Made by a program: the position numbers and the translations under genes
Shown: piece by piece, positions 43,833 to 51,319 of the stretch
Layout of the letters: each line of letters begins with the position of its first letter
Numbering within the stretch: position 1 is the stretch's first letter
The notes under the pieces: model-generated
What the model saw: the letters and a program-made list of their open reading frames with translations, nothing else
Database searches by the model: none
Told to the model about the DNA's origin: nothing
Origin: Magnetofaba australis IT-1
GTDB lineage: Bacteria; Pseudomonadota; Magnetococcia; Magnetococcales; Magnetococcaceae
Assembly: GCF_002109495.1 (NCBI RefSeq)
Contig: NZ_LVJN01000020.1
Coordinates: 229,001-293,000, forward strand
Direction: 5' to 3'
DNA: 64,000 nt

Positions 43833-45527
43833 CTAGGCGTCATAGTCCTCATGCCGCCGCACCCACAAGGTCTCTTCGGCGATCTCCTGGGGAGTGGCGC
43901 GCGTGAGTTTGAGGATGCGCGTAATCAGCGCCACCGAGGCCTCGCGATCCACCACCACCACGTGCTCGGCGCCCAACTCGCGCAGCGTCTCGCCCTCGGT
44001 GAAGAAGGGCGTGCGCGCCACCACCGGGATATCCGGGCAGGCCGCCTTGGCCGCCGCCACCACGTGCTGCGTGGCGGAGGCCGCCGGCACCGTCACCACC
44101 AGCGCCAGGGCCTTGTCCAAACCCGCATGGTGCAGCACATCCTCGCGGGAGGCGTCGCCAAAGTGGATGTCCACCCCGTTGGCGCGCTCCCGGCGCACGG
44201 TGTCGGGATTGGTCTCCAGCACCCGGCAGGGGATGCCCTGCCGCTGCGCCAACTCCCACACCGCATGCCCATTGGCGCCGAAGCCCACCACCAGCAGGTG
44301 CCCCAGCGGCGAGAACGGGGCGTCGATATCATCCTCGCGCTCGGCGAATTGGGTTTTCAGGAACGGGATGCTGGCGATTTTGCGCCCCCAGCCGCCCGCC
44401 AGCGCCACCAGCACCGGGGTGACCGCCATGGTGGCCACCGAGATGGCGAGGAAGTATTGACGGCCTTCGTCATCCATCAAACCGGCGTCCATGCCCGCCT
44501 GCGCCAGCACAAAGGAGAATTCGCCCACCTGCGCCAGGGCGATGCCCGCGCCCGCCGCCGCCGCCACGGTGGTTCCCGCCAGCAGCGATGCGCCGCCGGT
44601 GAGCAGCGCCTTGATGGCGATGAGCAGCGCCGCGCCGATAAGCACCTGGGGCAGGTGCGCGGCGAAGAATCCGGCGTCCATCAACATCCCCACCGAGACG
44701 AAGAACAGACTGGTGAAGACGTCGCGGAACGGCATCACCATGGAGAGCGCATGGTGGCCGTAGTCCGACTCCGACACTACCAATCCGGCCAGGAACGCCC
44801 CCAGCGCCAGACTCAGCCCCGCTTGGGCGGTGAGTAGGGCGATGCCCAGCCCCAGCATCAGCAGGGTCATGAGGAACAGCTCCGGGTCGCGCAGCCGCAC
44901 CACCCGCACCAGCGCCATGGGCACGTAGCGGCGCGCGCCAAACCACACCAGCAGGCCGATGCCGATGGCCTTGATGACGAACATGCCCAGCTCTTTGATG
45001 GGGTCCTGCGCCTGTCCGGCCAGCAGCGGGATCATCAGCAGCATGGGCACCACGATGAGATCCTGAAACACCAGCACGCCCAGGGTGGGCGGACCGTGGG
45101 GGCCGCCCATTTCGCCGCGCTCCTGCATCACCTTGAGCACGATGGCGGTGGAGCTGAGGGAGACCAGGAAGCCGATGAACACCGCGCTGTTCATGGGAAG
45201 CCCCAGCGCCAGCGCGGCCAGTCCGCCGGCGACGATGGCCAACCCCACCTGCGCGCCGCCGCCCACCAGCACCAGACGCCGCATCTCCATCAATTTGCCC
45301 AGCGACAGCTCCAGGCCGATGGTGAACAGCAGCAGCATCACCCCCACTTCCGCCAGCAGCTCCACCTCGTGCACCGAGGCCACCAGTCCGAATCCGTGGG
45401 GGCCCATGGCCGCGCCGGAGACCAGGAACCCCAGCAGGGTGGGGATGCGCAGCGCATGGCACAGCCACACGCCAAACACCGAGAAGGTGAAGATGAGGGT
45501 GATGTCGACGAGGATTGTGTGGTCCAT
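43833..45527 (-). CDS. Kef-type monovalent cation:proton antiporter (CPA2) with RCK/TrkA-N domain
   Basis: 564 residues. The first 380 form about twelve membrane helices of the Na+/H+ exchanger fold (CPA2), with MLLLFTIGLELSLGKL, LSSTAIVLKVMQERGE and VFQDLIVVPMLL as in KefB/KefC. A cytoplasmic TrkA-N domain follows, with the nucleotide motif LLVVGFGANGHAVWELAQ and GDASREDVLHHAGL. It probably exchanges K+ for protons under nucleotide or glutathione control. The gene precedes the STT3-like gene on the same strand. Confidence 0.87.
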   Translation of the reverse strand: MDHTILVDITLIFTFSVFGVWLCHALRIPTLLGFLVSGAAMGPHGFGLVASVHEVELLAEVGVMLLLFTIGLELSLGKLMEMRRLVLVGGGAQVGLAIVAGGLAALALGLPMNSAVFIGFLVSLSSTAIVLKVMQERGEMGGPHGPPTLGVLVFQDLIVVPMLLMIPLLAGQAQDPIKELGMFVIKAIGIGLLVWFGARRYVPMALVRVVRLRDPELFLMTLLMLGLGIALLTAQAGLSLALGAFLAGLVVSESDYGHHALSMVMPFRDVFTSLFFVSVGMLMDAGFFAAHLPQVLIGAALLIAIKALLTGGASLLAGTTVAAAAGAGIALAQVGEFSFVLAQAGMDAGLMDDEGRQYFLAISVATMAVTPVLVALAGGWGRKIASIPFLKTQFAEREDDIDAPFSPLGHLLVVGFGANGHAVWELAQRQGIPCRVLETNPDTVRRERANGVDIHFGDASREDVLHHAGLDKALALVVTVPAASATQHVVAAAKAACPDIPVVARTPFFTEGETLRELGAEHVVVVDREASVALITRILKLTRATPQEIAEETLWVRRHEDYDA

Positions 45528-45616
45528 GGGAATAGCGCTTTGGGTAGGGGTAAGAGCTGTTAACGCTCGGGTGAATGTGCCTTGGCGCTCAAATTTATCA
45601 GCATGCGCTGTGTCAA

Positions 45617-45723
45617 CTTACGAGGGTCCAGGGAAATCATTTCCCTGGTGGGTCCAGGGCAAAGCCCTGGCGGGTCAAGGGCGGCGCCCTTGTGGGGTCT
45701 GGGGCAACGCCCCAGTCTCTTTA
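45617..45723 (+). repeat. Family A palindromic repeat, copy A6 (forward)
   Basis: Starts cttacgagggtccaggg and contains AAATCATTT, CCAGGGCAAAGCCCTGG, CAAGGGCGGCGCCCTTG and CTGGGGCAACGCCCCAG, ending tctcttta. It lies upstream of the divergent Kef-type gene and of the large orphan gene that begins at 45910. The 45724-45909 stretch is AT-rich (aagatatttaaagataagt) and probably carries the orphan gene's promoter. Confidence 0.85.
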
Positions 45724-45909
45724 CGCTTTCAACCGCTCAACTCCATTCAAATTGTGCCAAACATATCCGGAGAGGTCCAGAGTCGGCCCGGCGCAAGCAA
45801 ATCATAAAGATATTTAAAGATAAGTATTGATGTGATATAAATCTGTGTAATGGCGCGCCTCGGGTCTCTCCAGCGCGCATGTTTTTCCCCAATAATAGGA
45901 GTGTGCACA

Positions 45910-48690
45910 ATGAGCAACTGGTTGACCTCGCTCAGCGATCACTTCTCGTTTGAAAACCCCTTTGACACCTGGGGGGTTGGCAACGAGGAGAAAAGCAATC
46001 AATGGGATTGGGAGAATCGGCGGGAGGCCGAACGCCGCTGGCAATGGGATTCTGACAACGGCGCCGCCATGAACGGCCCCGACGACTACATGGGGCAGGT
46101 GATCGCTGAGCGCATGGAGAGCGACCCCATGGCGGCGCCGGGCTATCGCGCGCCCGACGATGAGCCGGACCCATACCTGGTGGAGCCCATGGCCAATCGG
46201 CTGGCGCGCAACACCATCAATCAGGCGGTGAGCTATCTGGGCCAGCCGCGCGCCCGCGCGCCGTTTTCAGTGAGCGACGTGGTCAACCCGGAGAACCGGG
46301 AGAAATATATCGACCTGCGCCGCGACGATCTCATGGCCAATGAGAACCGCTATGGAACCACGCCCCACGACCGCATGAGCGCAGGCTCCAAGGCGCGTGA
46401 GGAGTGGTTCACCGGCAACTGGCATACGCCCACGCTGAACGATCTGGCCCAGCGTCAGACCCAGTGGGCGCAGCAGGATGCGCACAATCGCAGCCTCATC
46501 AGCAACACCTTCGGTTTGGATGAAGAGACCGGCGCGCCGTGGGATCCCAGCATGATCCCCAGCAATCTGCATGACCAGGGGACCGCGCCGCCCATGGCCG
46601 GGACCGAGGCGCTGGACCGCATGGGCGGTTTTCTGCAACAGGTGGGGGCTTCGACTTTCACCCCGGGCCTGCACCCCGCCGCCGCCAAGACGCAGTTGGA
46701 AACCGGCGGCTACCATGTGCCGGACTATGACTCCATCGTGCGACCCGGCGCGATTCAGCCGGGCATGGCGCAAGGGTTCCCCGGCGCGCAATCCAATCTG
46801 GGCGTGAGTCCGCACCAAGCCCATAAGCCGCCGCTGCCGTTTGCGTCGGTGACGGGGCAAAGTCAATCGCCCCATGCCATGACGGCGCTTGGTCACATGA
46901 ATCCCAATGATCCGCAGGGACGGGATTTCAGGCAGACCATGGAGTATTACCCAGAGCGGGATTACGCCAAGCCTGAGACCATGGATTATCGGATTGGGCG
47001 GGATGATGTAAATAACCGTATTGCCTATGCGTCCGATAGCGAGGCTGGCGGCGGCATGGGAGCAGGAGGAGGCTTTGGCGGCTCGGATCGTCGTGACCAA
47101 GGCGGCGGCGCTGCAATCGGCGGGGAAACGGGGCTCAGCGGCGGCGGGGTCGGTTATGAGCAACCTGGAATGATGCCAGGCGTCGGAGGGTATGGCGCAT
47201 TGGAGCAGGATTTCGATAGCGAGTGGGCCCCAGTGGTGCGCAGTGGGCGTTCTGCCCCCAATGTAAACATCACGCCAGAACGTCTGGGGATTAACGCTGC
47301 GCCCAATTCTCAAATGCGCGATCCGGGTTTGAATCTGCAAGGCGCTGTGCGTGGTGGATTTGAAGTCAATGGTGGGCGCCCGGCGGGAGTCGCGCCCTCT
47401 GGCCTCACAATTACGCCGACTAACAACCTCATGCCGCAGGCCACGGCGCAAGATTCTCTGAGCATCATCGGTCTGGAGGGGCGGCAGGCTTCCCCATCGG
47501 CTGGTTCGGGTCTGCGGATGAATCCGGATGGGGCGGTCACGATGGGCTTTGAACAGCCAGACACCGGTGGCGTGAACGGCTACGCCAATGCGCCTGGTCG
47601 TCTTCCCACGATTCCGAATCAAATGGCCAAGCCCACGCCATTGACCCCTGGTCTGGCCTCGCCCGCCTGGCCCCAAGCACAACCGTCAACGCCGTTGCTT
47701 AATACGCCACAACCCCAAGCCGGGCCGATTTCAGCCTATGGCCCGCGAACGCAACTGCCCGATGCGCCCATGCCGGGGAATCCGTTAGCGGGTAATCCCA
47801 ATGGCAAACCGCCCCTACCGTTTGCCTCGGTGACCCAGCCGCGCGCCGTTCCACAACCCCAAGCTGTCCCGCAATCGCCTGTGACGCCTGCACAAGAGAC
47901 TGCGGATCCCTTGTATGGATCGCCCTGGCAATTGCAGCGTCCGAATGGGACAAATAAGGTCGAACTGAACAATTTCCATCAATTGCAGCAGCGTCAGGCT
48001 CAAGGTCAGGGGCCAGTTCGTGCTACGCCAACGCCAAAGCGCACACCTCAGACCGTAGTTCCTCAAGCGCCGCTCACCCCGGAGCAGGAGCGTATCGAAC
48101 GGGGAAATCGCTGGCATGAAGAGAAGCGGAAAGAGATTCTGGATCATCCAGGGGAGCGAGAGCCATATTTCTTCAGCCGACTCAATGGTCAGGCGCAATT
48201 CAACTGGATTGATGATAACGGCAAAGAGTACGTTGTCCTGGAGCAACAGGATGATAAAAGCTGGAAGAACCCTTTCACTAATGAGACGTTTAAGGATGAT
48301 GATTCCGCGCGCGCCTACATGGATGACTTGAAGAATGAAGCCGAGTGGAGCAGAATAAGAGGAGGGGCTGTTGATGCAGCGCTTTCTGCAATTAGTTTAG
48401 GTGGATCAAAAGCTGCGATTCTTGCAAAAGAGCCAGCAAAAAGGCTTGCTGGTGCGATGCAGTCTTTAGCAGCGGATAGCGCATCCGCAGCTCGTACACA
48501 CGCCAGCGGAGGAAGCCCTATGGAAGTGGCCGACCAAATAGCGCCTTCTGTTATCGGTAATTTACAGCATCACGGAGCGCCTCAGGCTGGCCTCATCTGG
48601 TCTACAAAAAATGCGGTTCGATCGATGTTTTTCCCTCCAAGCAATAGAAAAATCCCCGAAAGAGCGATCGTAAATAAAAATGCCCGCTAA
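45910..48690 (+). CDS. Large low-complexity protein of unknown function, possible effector or structural protein
   Basis: 926 residues from the ATG at 45910, nine bases after a strong AGGAG. No signal peptide. The N-terminal third is rich in Trp, Asn, Asp and Met (ENPFDTWGVGNEEKSNQWDW). Gly-rich (about 395-440) and Pro/Gln-rich (about 600-760) stretches follow. The motif KPPLPFASVT occurs twice, at about 306-315 and 633-642. From about residue 765 the protein becomes charged and compact (YFFSRLNGQAQFNWIDDNGKEYVVLE), then ends with an Ala-rich helical region. The last 600 bp are clearly AT-richer than the 5' part. Its end overlaps a small membrane-protein gene by 11 bp. Family not recognised; polymorphic effector and phage-like protein are both possible. 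Confidence 0.65.
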   Translation: MSNWLTSLSDHFSFENPFDTWGVGNEEKSNQWDWENRREAERRWQWDSDNGAAMNGPDDYMGQVIAERMESDPMAAPGYRAPDDEPDPYLVEPMANRLARNTINQAVSYLGQPRARAPFSVSDVVNPENREKYIDLRRDDLMANENRYGTTPHDRMSAGSKAREEWFTGNWHTPTLNDLAQRQTQWAQQDAHNRSLISNTFGLDEETGAPWDPSMIPSNLHDQGTAPPMAGTEALDRMGGFLQQVGASTFTPGLHPAAAKTQLETGGYHVPDYDSIVRPGAIQPGMAQGFPGAQSNLGVSPHQAHKPPLPFASVTGQSQSPHAMTALGHMNPNDPQGRDFRQTMEYYPERDYAKPETMDYRIGRDDVNNRIAYASDSEAGGGMGAGGGFGGSDRRDQGGGAAIGGETGLSGGGVGYEQPGMMPGVGGYGALEQDFDSEWAPVVRSGRSAPNVNITPERLGINAAPNSQMRDPGLNLQGAVRGGFEVNGGRPAGVAPSGLTITPTNNLMPQATAQDSLSIIGLEGRQASPSAGSGLRMNPDGAVTMGFEQPDTGGVNGYANAPGRLPTIPNQMAKPTPLTPGLASPAWPQAQPSTPLLNTPQPQAGPISAYGPRTQLPDAPMPGNPLAGNPNGKPPLPFASVTQPRAVPQPQAVPQSPVTPAQETADPLYGSPWQLQRPNGTNKVELNNFHQLQQRQAQGQGPVRATPTPKRTPQTVVPQAPLTPEQERIERGNRWHEEKRKEILDHPGEREPYFFSRLNGQAQFNWIDDNGKEYVVLEQQDDKSWKNPFTNETFKDDDSARAYMDDLKNEAEWSRIRGGAVDAALSAISLGGSKAAILAKEPAKRLAGAMQSLAADSASAARTHASGGSPMEVADQIAPSVIGNLQHHGAPQAGLIWSTKNAVRSMFFPPSNRKIPERAIVNKNAR

Positions 48691-48988
48691 TCGACTTCTT
48701 ATAGCCTTAAGTACCATCTTAGCTGTTTTGGGACTTTTGGTTGCGCAAAGCTCTCAGATGGATCTGTCTGAGAGCTTTGCTCTTTCAGGAATAATTTATG
48801 CGAGCACTCACCAGTTGAATTATATTTTCCGATGTTTGTTTGGTCTAACAGTTTTTTCACCGCATACTGGAGAGCTTGATGATTCACATGAAAACAGAAG
48901 CTTGAGGAGTGCGTTGTTTTTCAAGTCGCTTGGTTTGCAGATAGTTCTTATCATTCTCATATTGCTAATTTTGAGAGATGGTGGATGA
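48680..48988 (+). CDS. Small membrane protein overlapping the large orphan gene
   Basis: 102 residues, with its ATG 11 bp inside the upstream gene. Hydrophobic segments at about 6-22 (IALSTILAVLGLLVAQS), a weaker one around 38-60, and LGLQIVLIILILLILR at the C-terminus suggest two or three membrane helices. AT-rich like the 3' end of its neighbour. A perfect 14-bp inverted repeat lies inside it (48745-48780). The arrangement resembles an effector-immunity or partner pair, but no family is recognised. Confidence 0.5.
   Translation: MPANRLLIALSTILAVLGLLVAQSSQMDLSESFALSGIIYASTHQLNYIFRCLFGLTVFSPHTGELDDSHENRSLRSALFFKSLGLQIVLIILILLILRDGG
48745..48786 (+). terminator. Long perfect hairpin inside the small membrane-protein gene
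   Basis: Arms GCAAAGCTCTCAGA (48745-48758) and TCTGAGAGCTTTGC (48767-48780) pair perfectly over 14 bp with an 8-nt loop and are followed by TCTTTC. It could act as an attenuator or mRNA structure limiting expression of the small gene relative to the large one, or be a terminator of the large gene. Confidence 0.45.
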
Positions 48989-49129
48989 GTTATTTGATAG
49001 ATGCGACTGGGGCCGGAGTTCAGGGGACACTCACCTAATTAATTTGATATAGGTCAAAGGTATGGTGAATTCCAGCGATGGTCACTTAATTAAATTGATA
49101 TGATGCTCACTGACAGTAAATCTGTACCC
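48989..49129. other. AT-rich intergenic stretch with a direct repeat
   Basis: Contains two related copies of TCACYTAATTAAWTTGATAT (49031-49050 and 49082-49101), 51 bp apart. Between them, gaattccagcga (49066-49077) matches the core of the minisatellite at 4961-5190. No gene is visible. With C3 it fills the 427-bp gap before the tetR stop. Confidence 0.5.
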
Positions 49130-49405
49130 CTTCCCACAAACACTTTTTGAATTTCCCTGCATGAAATTCTGGTGCAGTTCGCCGTCCTGCGGACGACGGC
49201 CCTTCTGGCCTGCTTATCTGCCATTTCCCCGTTTTCCCTTCGTGCTGGCTCGACGTTCCGCGCTCCATCCCCAACCTCTTACAGGTGCGCTCTCCCTGCT
49301 ATGGGGAAACGGCAACAGACGAAGACAACACCGTGGGCGCCGCCCACACCCGCTGGGGGCAGCGGCCCCCAGACCCCGCCGCCGACTAGTCGGCGGCCCG
49401 TTTTG
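49130..49405 (-). repeat. Family C palindrome-rich repeat, copy C3
   Basis: Begins ttcccacaaacactttttg, then CGTCCTGCGGACG, a GCCATTTCCCCG and TGGGGAAACGGC pair, GTGGGCGCCGCCCAC, CTGGGGGCAGCGGCCCCCAG and GCCGCCGACTAGTCGGCGGC. Orientation as C2. It ends just before the tetR stop codon. Confidence 0.75.
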
Positions 49406-49415
49406 CTTCCCGCCT

Positions 49416-50021
49416 TTACGCCAGCAGAATCGCCTCCAACGCATGCCGCAACACCGCTTCCGCCTGCTTGCGATCCATCTCCGGGTTCAGCACGATGCGG
49501 TTGGACATCCCCTCAAACAGCGCCATGGCCACCTCCGTCACCGCCTCAGTGGGCAAGCTCGACTCCACCCCACGCCGCTGCCGCGCCAGCGCCTCCAATT
49601 TGGTGATGCGCTCACGCATGGCGCGGTCCGCCTCCTGAATGATGGCGGCGATCTTCGGGTTGCGCGCCGATTCAGCCAAGATCTCCAGCCACATGCCCGA
49701 ATACTCCGACTCGGTCTTGCGCGCCATGATGGTGTCCACATCCCGCACCATCGCCTCAAACGGCTGCTCCGCCGCCTCAAACCCCGCCACCAACTCCAAA
49801 CCAATCTCCAACCGCCGCGCCACAATCCCTGCAATGATCGCCTCTTTGTTGGGGAAGAAGTGGTAGATGTGTCCTGGACTCATCCCCGCCACCTTGGAGA
49901 TGCGCGCAATGCTCGCGCCGCGAAACCCATACTTGAGAAAACACTCAGCCGCCGCATCCAATACCTGTTTGCGGCGTTGTTCAGCGCGGGTTTCAGTCGG
50001 TTGCGACATACTCAAATCCAT
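49416..50021 (-). CDS. TetR/AcrR-family repressor of the adjacent RND pump
   Basis: 201 residues from the ATG at 50021; the ATG at 50009 is equally possible and no strong ribosome-binding site decides. The N-terminal TetR helix-turn-helix reads VLDAAAECFLKYGFRGASIARISKVAGMSPGHIYHFFPNKEAI. The C-terminal half should bind pump substrates. Divergent transcription from an RND adaptor/pump operon, and a double TTCTAGAA site between them, support a local repressor role. Confidence 0.87.
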   Translation of the reverse strand: MDLSMSQPTETRAEQRRKQVLDAAAECFLKYGFRGASIARISKVAGMSPGHIYHFFPNKEAIIAGIVARRLEIGLELVAGFEAAEQPFEAMVRDVDTIMARKTESEYSGMWLEILAESARNPKIAAIIQEADRAMRERITKLEALARQRRGVESSLPTEAVTEVAMALFEGMSNRIVLNPEMDRKQAEAVLRHALEAILLA

Positions 50022-50048
50022 CAAATTGTGGTTGCTGTGCGGATTATC

Positions 50049-50078
50049 TTGACCCGTTTGCGTGCCTCAGCATACATT
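50049..50078 (+). promoter_or_regulatory. Probable sigma-70 promoter of the RND adaptor/pump operon
   Basis: TTGACC (50049-50054) and TACATT (50073-50078) with an 18-bp spacer, directed to the adaptor gene that starts at 50142. The TTCTAGAA operator pair begins 10 bp after the -10 element, over the expected transcription start, a typical repressor position. Confidence 0.6.
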
Positions 50079-50085
50079 GAATGAC

Positions 50086-50109
50086 CATTCTAGAACAATC
50101 ATTCTAGAA
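50086..50109. promoter_or_regulatory. Candidate TetR operator (two TTCTAGAA palindromes)
   Basis: CATTCTAGAA occurs twice (50086-50095 and 50100-50109) with a 14-bp period; each holds the palindrome TTCTAGAA, and the pair is nearly symmetric as a whole. It sits between the divergent tetR and adaptor genes and just after the predicted promoter. Binding of the TetR protein is inferred. Confidence 0.65.
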
Positions 50110-50141
50110 ACAGAAATGACGTCTATTCCGGAAAGCACACG

Positions 50142-51308
50142 ATGACATTCGCCAAGCACCCGCATCTCTCCCGCGCCCTTGTCGCGCTGGGTTTCACATT
50201 TGGCCTCGCCACCTCGGCATGGGCCCAAGGCGCGCCCGGCGGCGCGCCGGAGGTCGGCTTCATCACCCTGCAACCGCAAGACGCCTCCTTGGTGAGCGAA
50301 CTGCCGGGCCGTGTGGCCGCGCCGCTCACCGCCAGCGTGCGCCCGCAGGTGACCGGCATCATTCAGGAGCGTCTCTTCGAAGAGGGCGCCCAGGTCAGCG
50401 TAGGCCAACCCCTCTATCGCATCGACCCGGCCAGCTACGAAGCCGCGCGCGATCAAGCTCGCGCCGCCGTGGCGCGGGATCTGGCGCGGCTGTCCATTGC
50501 CCGCATCAAGGCAGAACGCACGCAGAAACTCCGCGCCTCCAAAACCATCAGCCAAGAGGTGCTGGATGAGGTTCTGGCCAGTCTGAAAGAAGCGGAAGCC
50601 AATGTCGCGCTGAGCCGCGCGGCGCTGCGTAGCGCCGAGTTGGATTTGAAACGCTGCGTCATCAGAGCCCCCATCGCCGGACGCATTGGCCGCTCGCTCA
50701 TCACCGTGGGCGAACTGGTGGGCGCCAATCAGCAGAACGCCCTGGCGGTGATCCGTCAGCTGGATCCCATCTATGTGGACATCACCCGCGCCAGCGCCGA
50801 TTTGACGCGCTTGAAACTGGCCCAAACCAGCGGCGCGCTGAAACCGCCCGCCGCGGACTCCGCTACTGTGCGTCTGACCCTGGAGCATGGTCAGGACTAT
50901 CCCCAGGCGGGTCGCTTGGCGTTTACCGAAGTGAGCGTCTCCGAATCCACCGGCGCGGTGACCCAGCGGGCCACCGTGCCCAATCCTGATGGCGTGCTGT
51001 TGCCGGGCATGTACGTGCGCGCCTTTGTTACTGACGGCGTGGCTCCGGCAGTGATCCTGGCGCCGCAGCAGGGGGTGACCCACGACGCCCGTGGCCGCGC
51101 CACTGCTATGGTGCTGTCTGAGGACAATACCGTTACCGCGCGCACCATTGCCTTGGGTCAGTCCGTGGCCAGCAATTGGTTGGTCAAAGAGGGCCTCAAG
51201 CCGGGCGATCGCCTCATAGTTGAAGGCTCGCTCAAGGCGCGTCCGGGCTCCAAAGCCACGCCCAAGCCCGCCAATCTGACCTCGGATTCCGCTGCGGCGG
51301 CGCAGTAA
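50142..51308 (+). CDS. RND efflux adaptor (AcrA/MexA-like)
   Basis: 388 residues. A signal peptide ends near SAWA-QG. Adaptor landmarks: [52 protein letters not shown] is the classic AcrA opening, a coiled hairpin follows ([19 protein letters not shown] to [20 protein letters not shown]), then [22 protein letters not shown]. It links the AcrB-type pump encoded 11 bp downstream to an outer-membrane TolC-type channel not in this window. Expression is likely controlled by the divergent TetR protein. Confidence 0.92.
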   Translation: MTFAKHPHLSRALVALGFTFGLATSAWAQGAPGGAPEVGFITLQPQDASLVSELPGRVAAPLTASVRPQVTGIIQERLFEEGAQVSVGQPLYRIDPASYEAARDQARAAVARDLARLSIARIKAERTQKLRASKTISQEVLDEVLASLKEAEANVALSRAALRSAELDLKRCVIRAPIAGRIGRSLITVGELVGANQQNALAVIRQLDPIYVDITRASADLTRLKLAQTSGALKPPAADSATVRLTLEHGQDYPQAGRLAFTEVSVSESTGAVTQRATVPNPDGVLLPGMYVRAFVTDGVAPAVILAPQQGVTHDARGRATAMVLSEDNTVTARTIALGQSVASNWLVKEGLKPGDRLIVEGSLKARPGSKATPKPANLTSDSAAAAQ

Positions 51309-51319
51309 GGAGAGACTCC

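Noticed and set aside
43143-44837. 564-residue open frame antisense to the Kef-type antiporter
   Set aside because: It is Arg/Gln/His-rich and overlaps two real genes on the other strand. No domain is recognisable.
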